Below, piece by piece: positions 45,129-53,304 of a stretch of DNA of 64,000 bases; the stretch's first letter is position 1; every line of letters starts with the position of its first letter. This DNA comes from Candidatus Gastranaerophilales bacterium (lineage in GTDB: Bacteria; Cyanobacteriota; Vampirovibrionia; Gastranaerophilales; Gastranaerophilaceae): contig CANQRH010000001.1 of assembly GCA_947626225.1 (NCBI GenBank), positions 124,001 to 188,000 of the forward strand, given 5' to 3'. A model generated the notes under the pieces. That model ran no database searches. It was not told where the DNA came from and worked only from the letters and a program-made list of their open reading frames with translations. The translations under genes and the position numbers were made by a program.

Positions 45129-46049
45129 TTATTTGTAAATAAATTTACTTCCCTGATGTGAATTTCTCTTAATAAATTCTCTGTCAATTTTATTCAGAAC
45201 ATCAAATTTTTTACCGAGCCAAAGAGGAGCAATTAATGTTTTTGAATATCCGTTACCCGCAAGACGGTGAATTGTTGTACTTTCGGGAAGGTATTCCAAG
45301 AAGTCGCACACGGTTTTCACATATTCATCTTCGCCCATAAAATCAATCCCGCCCTCTGCATAAATTTGCGCCAGTTTTGTATTTTTAAGGGCGCAGAGCA
45401 TGTGAATTTTTACCCCGTCCGCTTTCAATTCAGCAAGGGTTTTAGCCGTTTGCATAATTTCTTCATGGCTTTCCCATAATCCGAAAATTACATGAACACA
45501 AACATTTATGCCCGCTTCTTTTGTTTTTTCGTAAGCTTTCAAAAAGCATTCAAAATCATGCCCTCGGTTAATCCTTTCGAGTGTTTTATTATGAACGGAC
45601 TGCAAACCGTATTCTACCCATGTGTAATAGTCATCTTTGTAGGAAGAAATGAGTTTTAATTTTTCATCATCAATACAATCAGGACGCGTGCCGATTGACA
45701 AACCGACTATATCAGGATGATTTAAAGCCGAATTATAAATTTTTTCAAGTTCGGATAAGGGTTTGTACGTATTGGAAAAGGCTTGAAAGTATGACATAAA
45801 CTTTTCAGCGCCGAATCTATCTTTCAAATTTTTTGCACCGATATGCACTTGTTCTTCAACTGACAAAAGGTTTGAATGCGAATTGGAAAAACTTCCGCCT
45901 TCGTCACAAAAAATACAGCCTCCGGTTGATAAACTCCCGTCCCTGTTAGGGCATGAAAAACCGGCGTCAAGAGTTATTTTATAAACCTTAACGCCGAATT
46001 TATTTTTCAAATGAGCACTAAATTGATTGTAGCGCTTCTCATTTAACAT
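45129..46049 (-). CDS. TIGR01212/YhcC-family radical SAM protein
   Basis: A 306-aa radical SAM protein. The cluster motif is in DAGFSCPNRDGSLSTGGCIFC (Cys at about 31, 41 and 44), with the family-specific spacing of the YhcC group. Other landmarks are FQAFSNTYKPLSELEKIY, LSIGTRPDCIDDEKL, EYGLQSVHNKTLERINRGHD and CVHVIFGLWESHEE. The reaction is unknown; YhcC-type proteins are linked to RNA or glutamate-synthase-region functions. ATG 46049 (MLNEKRYNQF) fits family starts. The upstream starts at 46058 and 46070 overlap the small zinc-ribbon gene further. Translationally coupled to that gene. Confidence 0.9.
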   Translation of the reverse strand: MLNEKRYNQFSAHLKNKFGVKVYKITLDAGFSCPNRDGSLSTGGCIFCDEGGSFSNSHSNLLSVEEQVHIGAKNLKDRFGAEKFMSYFQAFSNTYKPLSELEKIYNSALNHPDIVGLSIGTRPDCIDDEKLKLISSYKDDYYTWVEYGLQSVHNKTLERINRGHDFECFLKAYEKTKEAGINVCVHVIFGLWESHEEIMQTAKTLAELKADGVKIHMLCALKNTKLAQIYAEGGIDFMGEDEYVKTVCDFLEYLPESTTIHRLAGNGYSKTLIAPLWLGKKFDVLNKIDREFIKRNSHQGSKFIYK

Positions 46050-46215
46050 TTTCTTCATTGTTATCGTCATAAATCGGATAAACGTAATGTTCTCCGCATC
46101 CCGGACAAATAACTTCCTGCTGTTTGCCGTCTTCTACCTGAGCGACTTCAAATAATGTTTTACATCCTGATTGTACACATCTTATTGCCCAGCCCGGTCT
46201 AACTAATCTTGCCAT
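46039..46215 (-). CDS. Small zinc-ribbon-like protein
   Basis: A 58-aa protein starting at ATG 46215 (AAAGGA upstream): MARLVRPGWAIRCVQSGCKT, then a strand-rich middle, ICPGCGEHYVYPIY and an acidic tail. Two Cys pairs (RCVQSGC and CPGC) form a likely treble/zinc ribbon. Its stop codon lies inside the 5' end of the radical SAM gene (11-base overlap), so the two are coupled. It is too short to be caught by simple length cut-offs, but codon use and the ribosome-binding site support it. Confidence 0.75.
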   Translation of the reverse strand: MARLVRPGWAIRCVQSGCKTLFEVAQVEDGKQQEVICPGCGEHYVYPIYDDNNEENVK

Positions 46216-46342
46216 AAATCATTATCCTTTCCAAAAATATTTTATCATTTCAGTCAACTTTATGCAAGTGCTTAAATATTAGACCAACATTTAATTTATT
46301 ATTCGGGCGCATAAGTTAAAATTTAATCGTGAGGTCTGAATC

Positions 46343-46642
46343 ATGAAAAAACTTTTTATATTTTTTTGTATATTTACGATAATTTTAATAGCATTCTTTG
46401 ATGCAAGGGACAGATTGCATGAACTTGATGAAGTTGCGGCAAATACGCCTTCTCAAGTCGAAATGAAACAACAGATTAATGAACGGAACGAACAAAACCA
46501 AAACAGTACGGAAGCTTCAAACATGCAAAAAGAAGCTGAAAAACTTCATCAGAAAATAAACCAAAGTTCCGATTCCTTAAAAGAAAATCAGCTTAACAAC
46601 TTTGAAAAACGCCGCAATACTATTGATAAACAGTTTAATTAG
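46343..46642 (+). CDS. Small membrane-anchored helical protein
   Basis: A 99-aa protein: N-terminal signal anchor (KKLFIFFCIFTIILIAFF, 2-19), then about 75 polar residues rich in Gln, Asn and Glu with coiled-coil character (EMKQQINERNEQNQN, KEAEKLHQKINQSS). It probably faces the periplasm, anchored in the inner membrane. GAGG precedes the ATG. Its stop overlaps that of apt (convergent) by 4 bases. No family recognised. Confidence 0.68.
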   Translation: MKKLFIFFCIFTIILIAFFDARDRLHELDEVAANTPSQVEMKQQINERNEQNQNSTEASNMQKEAEKLHQKINQSSDSLKENQLNNFEKRRNTIDKQFN

Positions 46643-47166
46643 TATTTAAGCATTGATACAATTCTTGGTGAATCGACAAGTTTTTCTCTGCCGTTTAAGT
46701 CTTGAAGTTCAATTAAAAAAGCCGTGCCGACTAAATTTGCGCCTGTTTTCTTTACGAGTTTGCAGGCAGCTTCGGCTGTCCCGCCCGTTGCAAGCAAATC
46801 ATCAACTATCAAAACATTTGCACCTTCATGGAATGCATCTTTATGGACTTCTATAGTATCGGTCCCATACTCTAACTCATATTCCTGAGAATAAGTTGGG
46901 GCGGGAAGTTTGTTAGGCTTTCTGATGGGAACAAATCCCGCATTGAGTTTGTATGCCATTGGCATTCCGAAAATAAATCCTCTGCTTTCAATACCCGCAA
47001 TAAAATCTATTTTTACATCTTTAAACTGTTCGCAAAGATAATCTATCATAACCTGCAAAGTTTGGGCATCTTTCAGCGCGGTTGTAATATCACGGAATAT
47101 AATTCCGGCTTTCGGAAAATCTTTCACCGCTCTGATTTTATCTTTTACATCAATAATTGTTTCCAT
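46639..47166 (-). CDS. apt: Adenine phosphoribosyltransferase
   Basis: Salvages adenine to AMP with PRPP. The 175-aa protein has IRAVKDFPKAGIIFRDIT at the N-terminus, DFIAGIESRGFIFG, the Apt-specific PIRKPNKLPAPTYSQEYELEYG and the PRPP loop VLIVDDLLATGGTAEA. Starts immediately after the stop of the glycosyltransferase gene, hence one transcription unit. Confidence 0.96.
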   Translation of the reverse strand: METIIDVKDKIRAVKDFPKAGIIFRDITTALKDAQTLQVMIDYLCEQFKDVKIDFIAGIESRGFIFGMPMAYKLNAGFVPIRKPNKLPAPTYSQEYELEYGTDTIEVHKDAFHEGANVLIVDDLLATGGTAEAACKLVKKTGANLVGTAFLIELQDLNGREKLVDSPRIVSMLKY

Positions 47167-48588
47167 TTATTTTTCTCCTTTTTCAACAAGTATTTGTTTT
47201 AATTTTCCGGTATATTGCTCTGTTTTTTCAAGAGTATATTTTTTTGTTTTTTCCAATTCCTTTTTAATAAATGCTTTTATGCTTGCTTCTTCTTCCAAAA
47301 CCAAACCGTGAGCTGTTTTACCCCAGTTCATATCTTTTTTCATAAATAAAATTTTGAAGCAGATATAAAGAACAAGCGGGAACCAAACTATGAACAAATA
47401 CACAGAAGTTTGAAGCGCTTCAAAAGTTGCATCTAACCTCGGCATATAATCATATCTTCTGAGTGCATATCTTGACGCATAAAAGAAAGCAAGCCCGATT
47501 ATACAACTGATAAAGATTGAAGAATAAAGCATGTGAGGCGGAGCCTGTTTTGCCAAAACCTTAAACCCCCGGATTAGAATTTCCATCAAAAGCCATCCCG
47601 GCATAATAAATTCGGATATATATGCCGTCATATCAAGACTTGCACGGAGCGACATTTTTTTTGAAAAAAGTACATCGCCGAAATATTCAAGATATCTTCT
47701 TATCGTACCTTCAAGCCATCTTCTTCTCTGCCTGTATAAAGGTCTTATATAAGCAATACCTTCTTCATAAACAACCGCATCAATACAAAATCTTATATCC
47801 CACCCTTTGATATGAAGTCTTGTTGACATATCCAAATCATCAACAAGGGTATTATTATTCCACCCTCCGATATCCGTTATTGCTTCCCGCTTGATAAGTT
47901 CACCGTTTCCTCTGAGTTCAACGGCACCTTTAACGGAATCTCTGCTGACCTGAAAATGGGTATCAAGTGTATATTCATTGTTCTGGCAGCGAGTCAAAAG
48001 ATTTTGATTTTTGTTTCTTATAATTTTTCTTGCCTGAACAGCTCCGACATCTTTAGGCTCAAGATTTGGAACAAGTATACTCAAAAAATCCGGCTCTACC
48101 GTTGCATCGGCATCAAATACCAAAACCGCATCCCCTTTTGCAATTTTGAAAGCATCATTTAAAACCGCGGATTTACCGGGAAATGCATCATGCGGTCTTA
48201 TTAATGCAGTGACTTTTTCATAACGCTTTTCCAAATCTTTTATCACGGATGCCGTATTATCGGTGCTTCTGTCATCAATGACAATAATTTCAAATTTTTC
48301 ATAATCCATTTCAAGTATATTTTTGACGGTGTTTTCAATGACGCCTTCTTCGTTATGTGCGGGAATCATGACGGAAACAAACGGCTTATAATCTTCGTTT
48401 ATAATTTGGGGGTATTTTGCCAATTTACGTTTTTTGAACTTGTAGGAAAGACTTGTAAAAAATGCATATATAAACATAAATGTGCACAAAAGCGCAAGCC
48501 CCCAAACGGTATTAAAATAGCTCTGGAAAATGTATATGAAAATTCCCAGCCCGAATACTATTGTAAATAAAAGAATTCTTTCTTTCAT
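47167..48588 (-). CDS. Processive family 2 glycosyltransferase, membrane-bound
   Basis: A 473-aa inner-membrane enzyme of the PgaC/cellulose-synthase-like group. It has two N-terminal membrane helices (about 4-45), then a GT-A domain: FVSVMIPAHNEEGVIENTV, IDDRSTDNT, VFDADATVEPDFL (DxD), NTLVDDLDMSTRL (ED-like) and the QxxRW motif in YRQRRRWLEG. Further C-terminal helices (about 325-425) and a charged helical tail follow. It probably makes an exported beta-linked polysaccharide. ATG 48588 is chosen for GAGAGGA upstream. apt follows with no gap. Confidence 0.92.
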   Translation of the reverse strand: MKERILLFTIVFGLGIFIYIFQSYFNTVWGLALLCTFMFIYAFFTSLSYKFKKRKLAKYPQIINEDYKPFVSVMIPAHNEEGVIENTVKNILEMDYEKFEIIVIDDRSTDNTASVIKDLEKRYEKVTALIRPHDAFPGKSAVLNDAFKIAKGDAVLVFDADATVEPDFLSILVPNLEPKDVGAVQARKIIRNKNQNLLTRCQNNEYTLDTHFQVSRDSVKGAVELRGNGELIKREAITDIGGWNNNTLVDDLDMSTRLHIKGWDIRFCIDAVVYEEGIAYIRPLYRQRRRWLEGTIRRYLEYFGDVLFSKKMSLRASLDMTAYISEFIMPGWLLMEILIRGFKVLAKQAPPHMLYSSIFISCIIGLAFFYASRYALRRYDYMPRLDATFEALQTSVYLFIVWFPLVLYICFKILFMKKDMNWGKTAHGLVLEEEASIKAFIKKELEKTKKYTLEKTEQYTGKLKQILVEKGEK

Positions 48589-48723
48589 AAATCCTCTCAA
48601 AAACATTATACCAAAAACTTAGTAAGTTGATTATATATACGCGTATTTCATTACTTTTTGTAAAAAAAATTCCTCTGTTTAGATGTTTTATCGGATAAAA
48701 TATGTTAAAAAACGTTAAAAAAC

Positions 48724-48751
48724 TTGCCATAAAAATTTATTTCGCTATAAT
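48724..48751 (+). promoter_or_regulatory. Promoter of the HU gene
   Basis: TTGCCA (48724-48729), 16-base spacer, TATAAT (48746-48751), 32 bases upstream of the HU ATG. Confidence 0.7.
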
Positions 48752-48783
48752 TAGGCATGTACAAAGAAAGAAGGAGTTTTATT

Positions 48784-49062
48784 ATGAACAAAGAAGAATT
48801 GGTACAAGAAATTTCAAAAAAATCAAACGTAACTCAAAAAGAAGCTGCAGAAGTTTTGAGCGCTTGGATTGAAACTATCGAAAAAACAGTTTCTAAAGGC
48901 AAAAAAGTTACTTTGGTAGGTTTCGGTACTTTCGAAGCAAGAAAAAGAGCAGCAAGAGTAGGACGCAATCCTCAAACAGGTAAAGAATTGAAAATCCCTG
49001 CAAGAACAGTTCCCGCTTTCTCTGCCGGCAAAAAATTCAAAGAAGCTGTTAACAAAAAATAA
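48784..49062 (+). CDS. hup: HU-family nucleoid DNA-binding protein
   Basis: A 92-aa histone-like protein. Matches HU throughout: MNKEELVQEISKKSNVTQKE, TLVGFGTFEARKRAARVGRN, PQTGKELKIPARTVPAFSAG, KFKEAVNK. The Pro of the intercalating arm (GRNPQTG) is present. Start 48784 has GAAGGAG 7 bases upstream. It has its own promoter and terminator, so it is monocistronic. Confidence 0.97.
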   Translation: MNKEELVQEISKKSNVTQKEAAEVLSAWIETIEKTVSKGKKVTLVGFGTFEARKRAARVGRNPQTGKELKIPARTVPAFSAGKKFKEAVNKK

Positions 49063-49082
49063 GCTTTATCAGGATTTGAAAA

Positions 49083-49115
49083 AGCACTTCCTTTCAGGGA
49101 AGTGCTTTTTTTATT
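49083..49115. terminator. Terminator of the HU gene
   Basis: The stem AGCACTTCC / GGAAGTGCT with a 6-base loop is followed by T7 and further T-runs. Confidence 0.9.
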
Positions 49116-49126
49116 TTTTTTATCCG

Positions 49127-49321
49127 CTATTTATCGCCTTTTACATCTTCTTTAATTACAATAAGATTATTAATAACTTTCATGGCGCAAGTCGGCAAAA
49201 CAACATCATTTAAACCGTTTGCAATACTGATAATTTTTCCTGCGCCTAAGATTACTTCATCACCTTTGTAAAAGAATTTGTAATCGTCTTTTCTGTCAGA
49301 ACGGATTGTAATTTTATCCAT
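49127..49321 (-). CDS. Small beta-rich protein
   Basis: A 64-aa protein starting at 49321 (AAAGGAG upstream): MDKITIRSDRKDDYKFFYKG, DEVILGAGKIISIAN, PTCAMKVINNLIVIKED. Alternating strand pattern, no family recognised. Its start overlaps the end of the nucleotidyltransferase gene by 8 bases, so the pair may work together. Confidence 0.65.
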   Translation of the reverse strand: MDKITIRSDRKDDYKFFYKGDEVILGAGKIISIANGLNDVVLPTCAMKVINNLIVIKEDVKGDK

Positions 49322-49640
49322 TTTTTTCTCCTTTTTTGTTGTAAAAAATTCCTTCATCCATTACAGTTTGGTAAATTTCTTCGTCTTTTTTGAAACTTTC
49401 GGGTGTATAAGGATACAGATCAATACAAACATCCATTTCCGTTTCTATTTTACCCACAACGGGCCAAATCAGTTCGCGTTTGGATTTGTCCTCAGTGTCA
49501 AAAATTGCTGCAAGTTCAATGTCTTCATCTTCATGTAATTTCCCGTCAACACATGCTCCGAAAAGGTAAATTCCCTGAAAATCAGGAAATACACGGTTAA
49601 ATGCCCTTGAGAGTTTTAAGATTACTTCATCAACTGTCAT
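49314..49640 (-). CDS. Minimal nucleotidyltransferase-like protein
   Basis: A 108-aa protein resembling MNT-type (polymerase-beta-fold) nucleotidyltransferases. GIYLFGACVDGKLHEDEDIE replaces the usual GSxxxG and DxD arrangement, and a later acidic strand (MDVCIDLYPYTPESF) could give the third carboxylate. The GS to GA and DID to DIE changes suggest weak or altered activity. Placed 4 bases after hisS and overlapping a 64-aa gene. Such small proteins are often in toxin-antitoxin pairs with HEPN partners, but the partner here is not HEPN-like. Confidence 0.65.
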   Translation of the reverse strand: MTVDEVILKLSRAFNRVFPDFQGIYLFGACVDGKLHEDEDIELAAIFDTEDKSKRELIWPVVGKIETEMDVCIDLYPYTPESFKKDEEIYQTVMDEGIFYNKKGEKNG

Positions 49641-49643
49641 AAT

Positions 49644-50879
49644 TTATCCTTTAATTTGTTTAACCACATCTTTTCTGTCTACCGTTGTCTGTACGGATTT
49701 TTCCAAATCCTTAACGGAAACTTTGCCGGCTTTTATTTCATCTTCGCCGAGAATAAGTGCAAATTTCGCAATTTTAGAAGCCTTTTCAAGCTGTTTGGTA
49801 AATTTTTTATCCGCTAAATCAAATTCCGCTTTAATACCTTGTTTTCTGAGTTCCTGTACAAGCTCAAATGCATCGGCAGAAAAATTTGAAACGACATAGG
49901 CATCAAGTTTTTCGGGTTCAACGGAAGGCAGAAGGGAACATAATCTTTCCATGCCCATTGCCCAGCCCACCGCAGGGGTATCTTCACCGCCCAAGTTTTT
50001 TACAAGACTGTCATAGCGGCCGCCGCCGCATACGGCATTTTGTGAACCCAAATTGTTTGATTTTATTTCAAATACGGTTCTGTTATAATAATCTAAACCT
50101 CTTACGAGGAGCTTATTTTCACTGTATTTCACATGCATTTTATCGAGATAGGATTTCAAATCCGCAAAATGTTTTGCACATTCTTCGCAGATAAAATCCG
50201 ATTGAATAACTTTTTTAATTTCGGGTTTGTCAAAAATTTCTCTGCACGAATCAACTTTGCAATCCAAAAGTCTCAAAGGGTTTTTCTCATAACGGTTTTG
50301 GCAATCTTCACAAAGGTTATCAAATTCGGGTTTAAGGATTTCTTTTATTTTCTTCTTATATTCTTCCCTGCAGGAAGGACAACCCAGAGAATTTATTTCA
50401 ACTTCCAAGTCACACAGCCCCAGTGATTTCAGATATTCAACGGCAAGCAAAATAACTTCCGCATCTGCACTTGGCTGTTCAATCCCGAACATTTCAACAC
50501 CAACCTGATGGAACTGTCTTTGTCTGCCTGCTTGGGGACGTTCATACCTAAACATAGGACCTTTATACCAAAGTTTTACGGGAGGTGACAGTCTTGTCAT
50601 ACCGTTTTCAATAAATGAGCGAACAACACCGGCGGTATTTTCGGGACGAAGCGTAATTGAACGATCGCTTTTCTCAAAAGTATACATTTCTTTATTGACA
50701 ATATCGGTAGTATCACCGACACCGCGGGCAAAAAGTTCCGTTGATTCCAAAATAGGCGTTCTTATTTCCTTGTAGCCGTACTTTGTAAATATATCAAGCG
50801 CACGGCTTTCAAGTTTATGCCACAGTTCAATGTCTTGAGGTAAGATGTCTTTCGTCCCTTTTAACGCTTTGATAACCAT
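49644..50879 (-). CDS. hisS: Histidyl-tRNA synthetase
   Basis: A 411-aa class II synthetase: start IKALKGTKDILPQDIELWHK, motif 1 around EIRTPILESTELFARGVG, motif 2 GPMFRYERPQAGRQRQFHQV, the histidine-specific LVRGLDYYNRTVFEI and motif 3 AVGWAMGMERL. The anticodon-binding domain ends at about 410. Extra Cys in the insertion (CPSCREEY, LCEDCQN, LDCKVDSC) may bind zinc, as in other bacterial HisRS. Length is normal. Confidence 0.97.
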   Translation of the reverse strand: MVIKALKGTKDILPQDIELWHKLESRALDIFTKYGYKEIRTPILESTELFARGVGDTTDIVNKEMYTFEKSDRSITLRPENTAGVVRSFIENGMTRLSPPVKLWYKGPMFRYERPQAGRQRQFHQVGVEMFGIEQPSADAEVILLAVEYLKSLGLCDLEVEINSLGCPSCREEYKKKIKEILKPEFDNLCEDCQNRYEKNPLRLLDCKVDSCREIFDKPEIKKVIQSDFICEECAKHFADLKSYLDKMHVKYSENKLLVRGLDYYNRTVFEIKSNNLGSQNAVCGGGRYDSLVKNLGGEDTPAVGWAMGMERLCSLLPSVEPEKLDAYVVSNFSADAFELVQELRKQGIKAEFDLADKKFTKQLEKASKIAKFALILGEDEIKAGKVSVKDLEKSVQTTVDRKDVVKQIKG

Positions 50880-50932
50880 AAAAAAATTATATAAAGCTGA
50901 TATCTAATTGTCAAATTAACTTGAGTTTATTT

Positions 50933-51541
50933 TTATTTTGACAGGAGATTATTAAACGATTTTTCAGCCCACATTATAGTATCATAAAATTTGTTATTGC
51001 GTCTTTCAAGCAATTTTTTTACGGGATTTTTTGTATTACTTTGTATAAATTTTCTGCTGAAGAAGTTTGTGTTGTAAATATGTTTATCTAAAAATTTTTT
51101 TAAATATGCTTCATACATATTTCCCTGTTCTTGTTTAATTTTACCGAGTGTTTTACCTTTTGTAATATCGTAAAAACACGCCATATGCGCCGTTCTGTGT
51201 TTTCCGGAATAGCAGTGAAAAAGAGTTTTACCGCCATTTTTACCGTTGTTAACCACGTTTTGAGCCACATTTTGAAATTGTTCTACGGTAGGGAATTCTC
51301 TTTTTAAATAATTATAGGGATACTTATTATACTTTATGTGAAATAGCTTGCATAATACTCTTTCCTTAAATTCAGAAAAATAAGCGGTACTGTTTCGAAA
51401 ATCAAAGATATTATTTACCCCTTCTTTTTTCAACTGTATAAAAGTTTTCAATTTAGGTTTGGGGCCTCTGATTAAAAAATCATCAACCATGGTATATCTG
51501 TTTGGTAACGCCGTAAAAGTAATGTTATTAATTTTGTCCAT
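50933..51541 (-). CDS. Protein tyrosine/dual-specificity phosphatase-like protein
   Basis: A 202-aa protein with the CX5R phosphatase loop HCYSGKHRT (about 112-120), preceded by FIQLKKEGVNNIFDFRNS, the beta-strand/loop that usually carries the general acid region in DSP/PTP folds. The N-terminus (MDKINNITFTALPNRYTM) has the ITFTALPN-like opening seen in lineage-specific proteins. Host- or self-directed phosphatase activity is possible; no kinase is nearby. Weak ribosome-binding site. The upstream region carries the AGCAAAAA-type element found before other accessory genes here. Confidence 0.75.
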   Translation of the reverse strand: MDKINNITFTALPNRYTMVDDFLIRGPKPKLKTFIQLKKEGVNNIFDFRNSTAYFSEFKERVLCKLFHIKYNKYPYNYLKREFPTVEQFQNVAQNVVNNGKNGGKTLFHCYSGKHRTAHMACFYDITKGKTLGKIKQEQGNMYEAYLKKFLDKHIYNTNFFSRKFIQSNTKNPVKKLLERRNNKFYDTIMWAEKSFNNLLSK

Positions 51542-51586
51542 CAATAATGCTTTCTTATTATAAATTCAAATTTATTAAAAAGCCTG

Positions 51587-51602
51587 AAAAATTTTTTTTG
51601 CT
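51587..51602 (-). promoter_or_regulatory. AGCAAAAAAAATTTTT upstream element
   Basis: On the minus strand, about 46 bases before the phosphatase-like gene. A longer variant of the motif at 34983 and 45054. Confidence 0.45.
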
Positions 51603-51694
51603 GTCATTGAGGTTATTATTTTAGAACTTAGCGACAATAAAATATTATTACAAATAATGAAGCAGGCAACATATATCAAAGGGTGGTATCTGTT

Positions 51695-51754
51695 ATGCAG
51701 CAGTCTGTAAAGGAATATTACAATACGAGATTGGCTTTAGGATTGGAATGTTAA
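51695..51754 (+). repeat. Orphan gene tail, copy 1 of a flanking repeat
   Basis: Reads CAGCAGTCT...TTAGGATTGGA and ends in TAA; translated MQQSVKEYYNTRLALGLEC. A matching stretch (QQSTQEYYNIRLVLGLDV, stop TAG) lies at 53248-53304 on the other side of the metalloprotease gene. About 45 of 57 bases match. Otherwise the 51542-51793 gap shows no gene. Confidence 0.7.
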
Positions 51755-51793
51755 TTTTTATTTACAAATTTTACAAATCATGCAATTTTTGAA

Positions 51794-51807
51794 AGCAAAA
51801 ATATTTT
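51794..51807 (+). promoter_or_regulatory. AGCAAAAATATTTT upstream element
   Basis: On the plus strand, 39 bases before the metalloprotease ATG at 51846. Resembles the minus-strand elements at 34983, 45054 and 51587. Confidence 0.45.
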
Positions 51808-51845
51808 ATATAAATATAACGGGGAAATAAAAAAGGAAAATTTAT

Positions 51846-53206
51846 ATGGGGATAGCAAAAGTCGGTTTAAAGCTTGAAAAAGAGATTATTGCTTGGGCTA
51901 GAACAGGCGGTAAAAGTATGCTTGCGACAACCCCCCCCCCCCCGTAAAGGTTAATATAACAGGTTTAAAATTAGCACCATTAACGTCTGATACCGTTTGC
52001 ATTACAAATCCGCTTAATCAAATAAACAATTCACTAAGAAATCTATACGGAATTGATTCTAAAATAACAGATTTTCCGCTTGCAGAAAAAATGCTGAGAA
52101 CAGTTGAAAAATTTAGCTCATTAAATAAAAAGAAAAATTTATTTAACGGGCTTGAGTTAAATTGCGAAGTCCTGCCGACAAAAGAAATAGCGTTAAGAAA
52201 TTATAATATTGACAACGGCAGATTCCTCATAAGATTTAATAAGAATTTTGACTTTGCACATCTTGAGGAAATAACAAAAGAAGCTTACAATGCAGGAAAA
52301 ATCCCATCAGATGATCCCTATTGTCTTTTGTATAGAGAACTGGGACATTTTTTGAATTTCAAAAACAATCCGAGTGCTTATCATATAGCAAAAGGCAGAC
52401 AGTTTGTTAATGAAAGCGGATTAGTTGCCCGTAGATTATCAGATAGTGTTAATATCGCAGATTTTAATGCCAATTATATAGCAGGCAGAATGTGCGGAAA
52501 AACTTATCCTAAAAAATTATATGCTTATTTTGATGAAAATTTAGGAAATATTAATTTAAGATATCCAAAACCAATTCCGATAAATATTAATCAAGGCAGT
52601 ATTCACAAATTTAATAAAATAGCGGATGTACAAAAGTATCTGTCGGAAAATTACGGAATTGAAGCTGAATTTGTAAACGTACAGCAAGCGAATTATTTTG
52701 CAGGTGCAGTTGATGATTTATGCAAAATGACGGGTAATAAAGATTGTTTTAGAGGTTTAAAAGTGACAAAAGAATTAGAGTCCGATGTAACGACTCAAAT
52801 GTCTACACATTGGGATTATAAGACAGGAAAAGCATCAATCACATTTAACCCTGCATATGATTGGAAACAAGAAATAAAAAAAGCAAACATAGATTTCCAA
52901 GCCGGATTACATCCAACAGACAATCCAAAGGGCACATATATACACGAACTTTCTCATTGGCTTGATTTTAAGGGTAATCCCGTAAATTTCGGACAAACCT
53001 GCATTAAGTTTGCATCAGGGAAAGGTAAATATTCAGATTATGGATTAATAAGCGTTTCAAAGGTTTCACAATATGCAGCAACGGATCCTGCGGAATTTTG
53101 TGCGGAATATATAAGGGCGAAATTTGACGGTATAAAATTTCCAAAATGTGTTGATGATACATTTAAAGAACTTTGGAACGGTCCAAATCTTAATTTTCCA
53201 AAATAG
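51846..53206 (+). CDS. Duplicated zincin-like metalloprotease, disrupted by C13 tract (phase OFF)
   Basis: ATG 51846 has AAAAGGA upstream and reads MGIAKVGLKLEKEIIAWART, then after 28 codons a run of 13 C and a stop at 51945. The frame shifted by one continues from the tract without a stop to 53206, so 14 or 11 C would give one protein of about 453 aa. Within it are two homologous halves. The first has PSDDPYCLLYRELGHFLNFK (zinc motif degraded, RELGH). The second has PTDNPKGTYIHELSHWLDFK with an intact HExxH at 52943-52957, and a downstream Glu in DPAEFCAEY as possible third ligand. No signal peptide. A short ORF from ATG 52091 covers most of it but starts mid-domain. Confidence 0.8.
51931..51943 (+). 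repeat. Poly-C (C13) tract in metalloprotease gene
   Basis: Thirteen C at codons 29-33 of the gene at 51846. This length is out of frame; 11 or 14 would be in frame. Confidence 0.9.
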
Positions 53207-53247
53207 TTTATAAATAATTGTTGGGGTAGAAACCGCTAACTTTTATT

Positions 53248-53304
53248 CAGCAGTCTACACAGGAGTATTATAATATTAGATTGGTTTTAGGATTAGATGT
53301 TTAG
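53248..53304 (+). repeat. Orphan gene tail, copy 2 of a flanking repeat
   Basis: Reads QQSTQEYYNIRLVLGLDV then TAG, matching copy 1 at 51695. It lies 42 bases after the metalloprotease stop. No complete gene precedes either copy in frame. Confidence 0.7.

Noticed and set aside
49127-49640. Classical MNT/HEPN toxin-antitoxin pair
   Set aside because: The nucleotidyltransferase-like protein has altered motifs, and the 64-aa neighbour is beta-rich, not a helical HEPN protein.
52091-53206. Independent gene starting at ATG 52091
   Set aside because: It lacks a ribosome-binding site, and the same frame continues upstream to the poly-C tract with matching protein character, so it is part of the larger gene.
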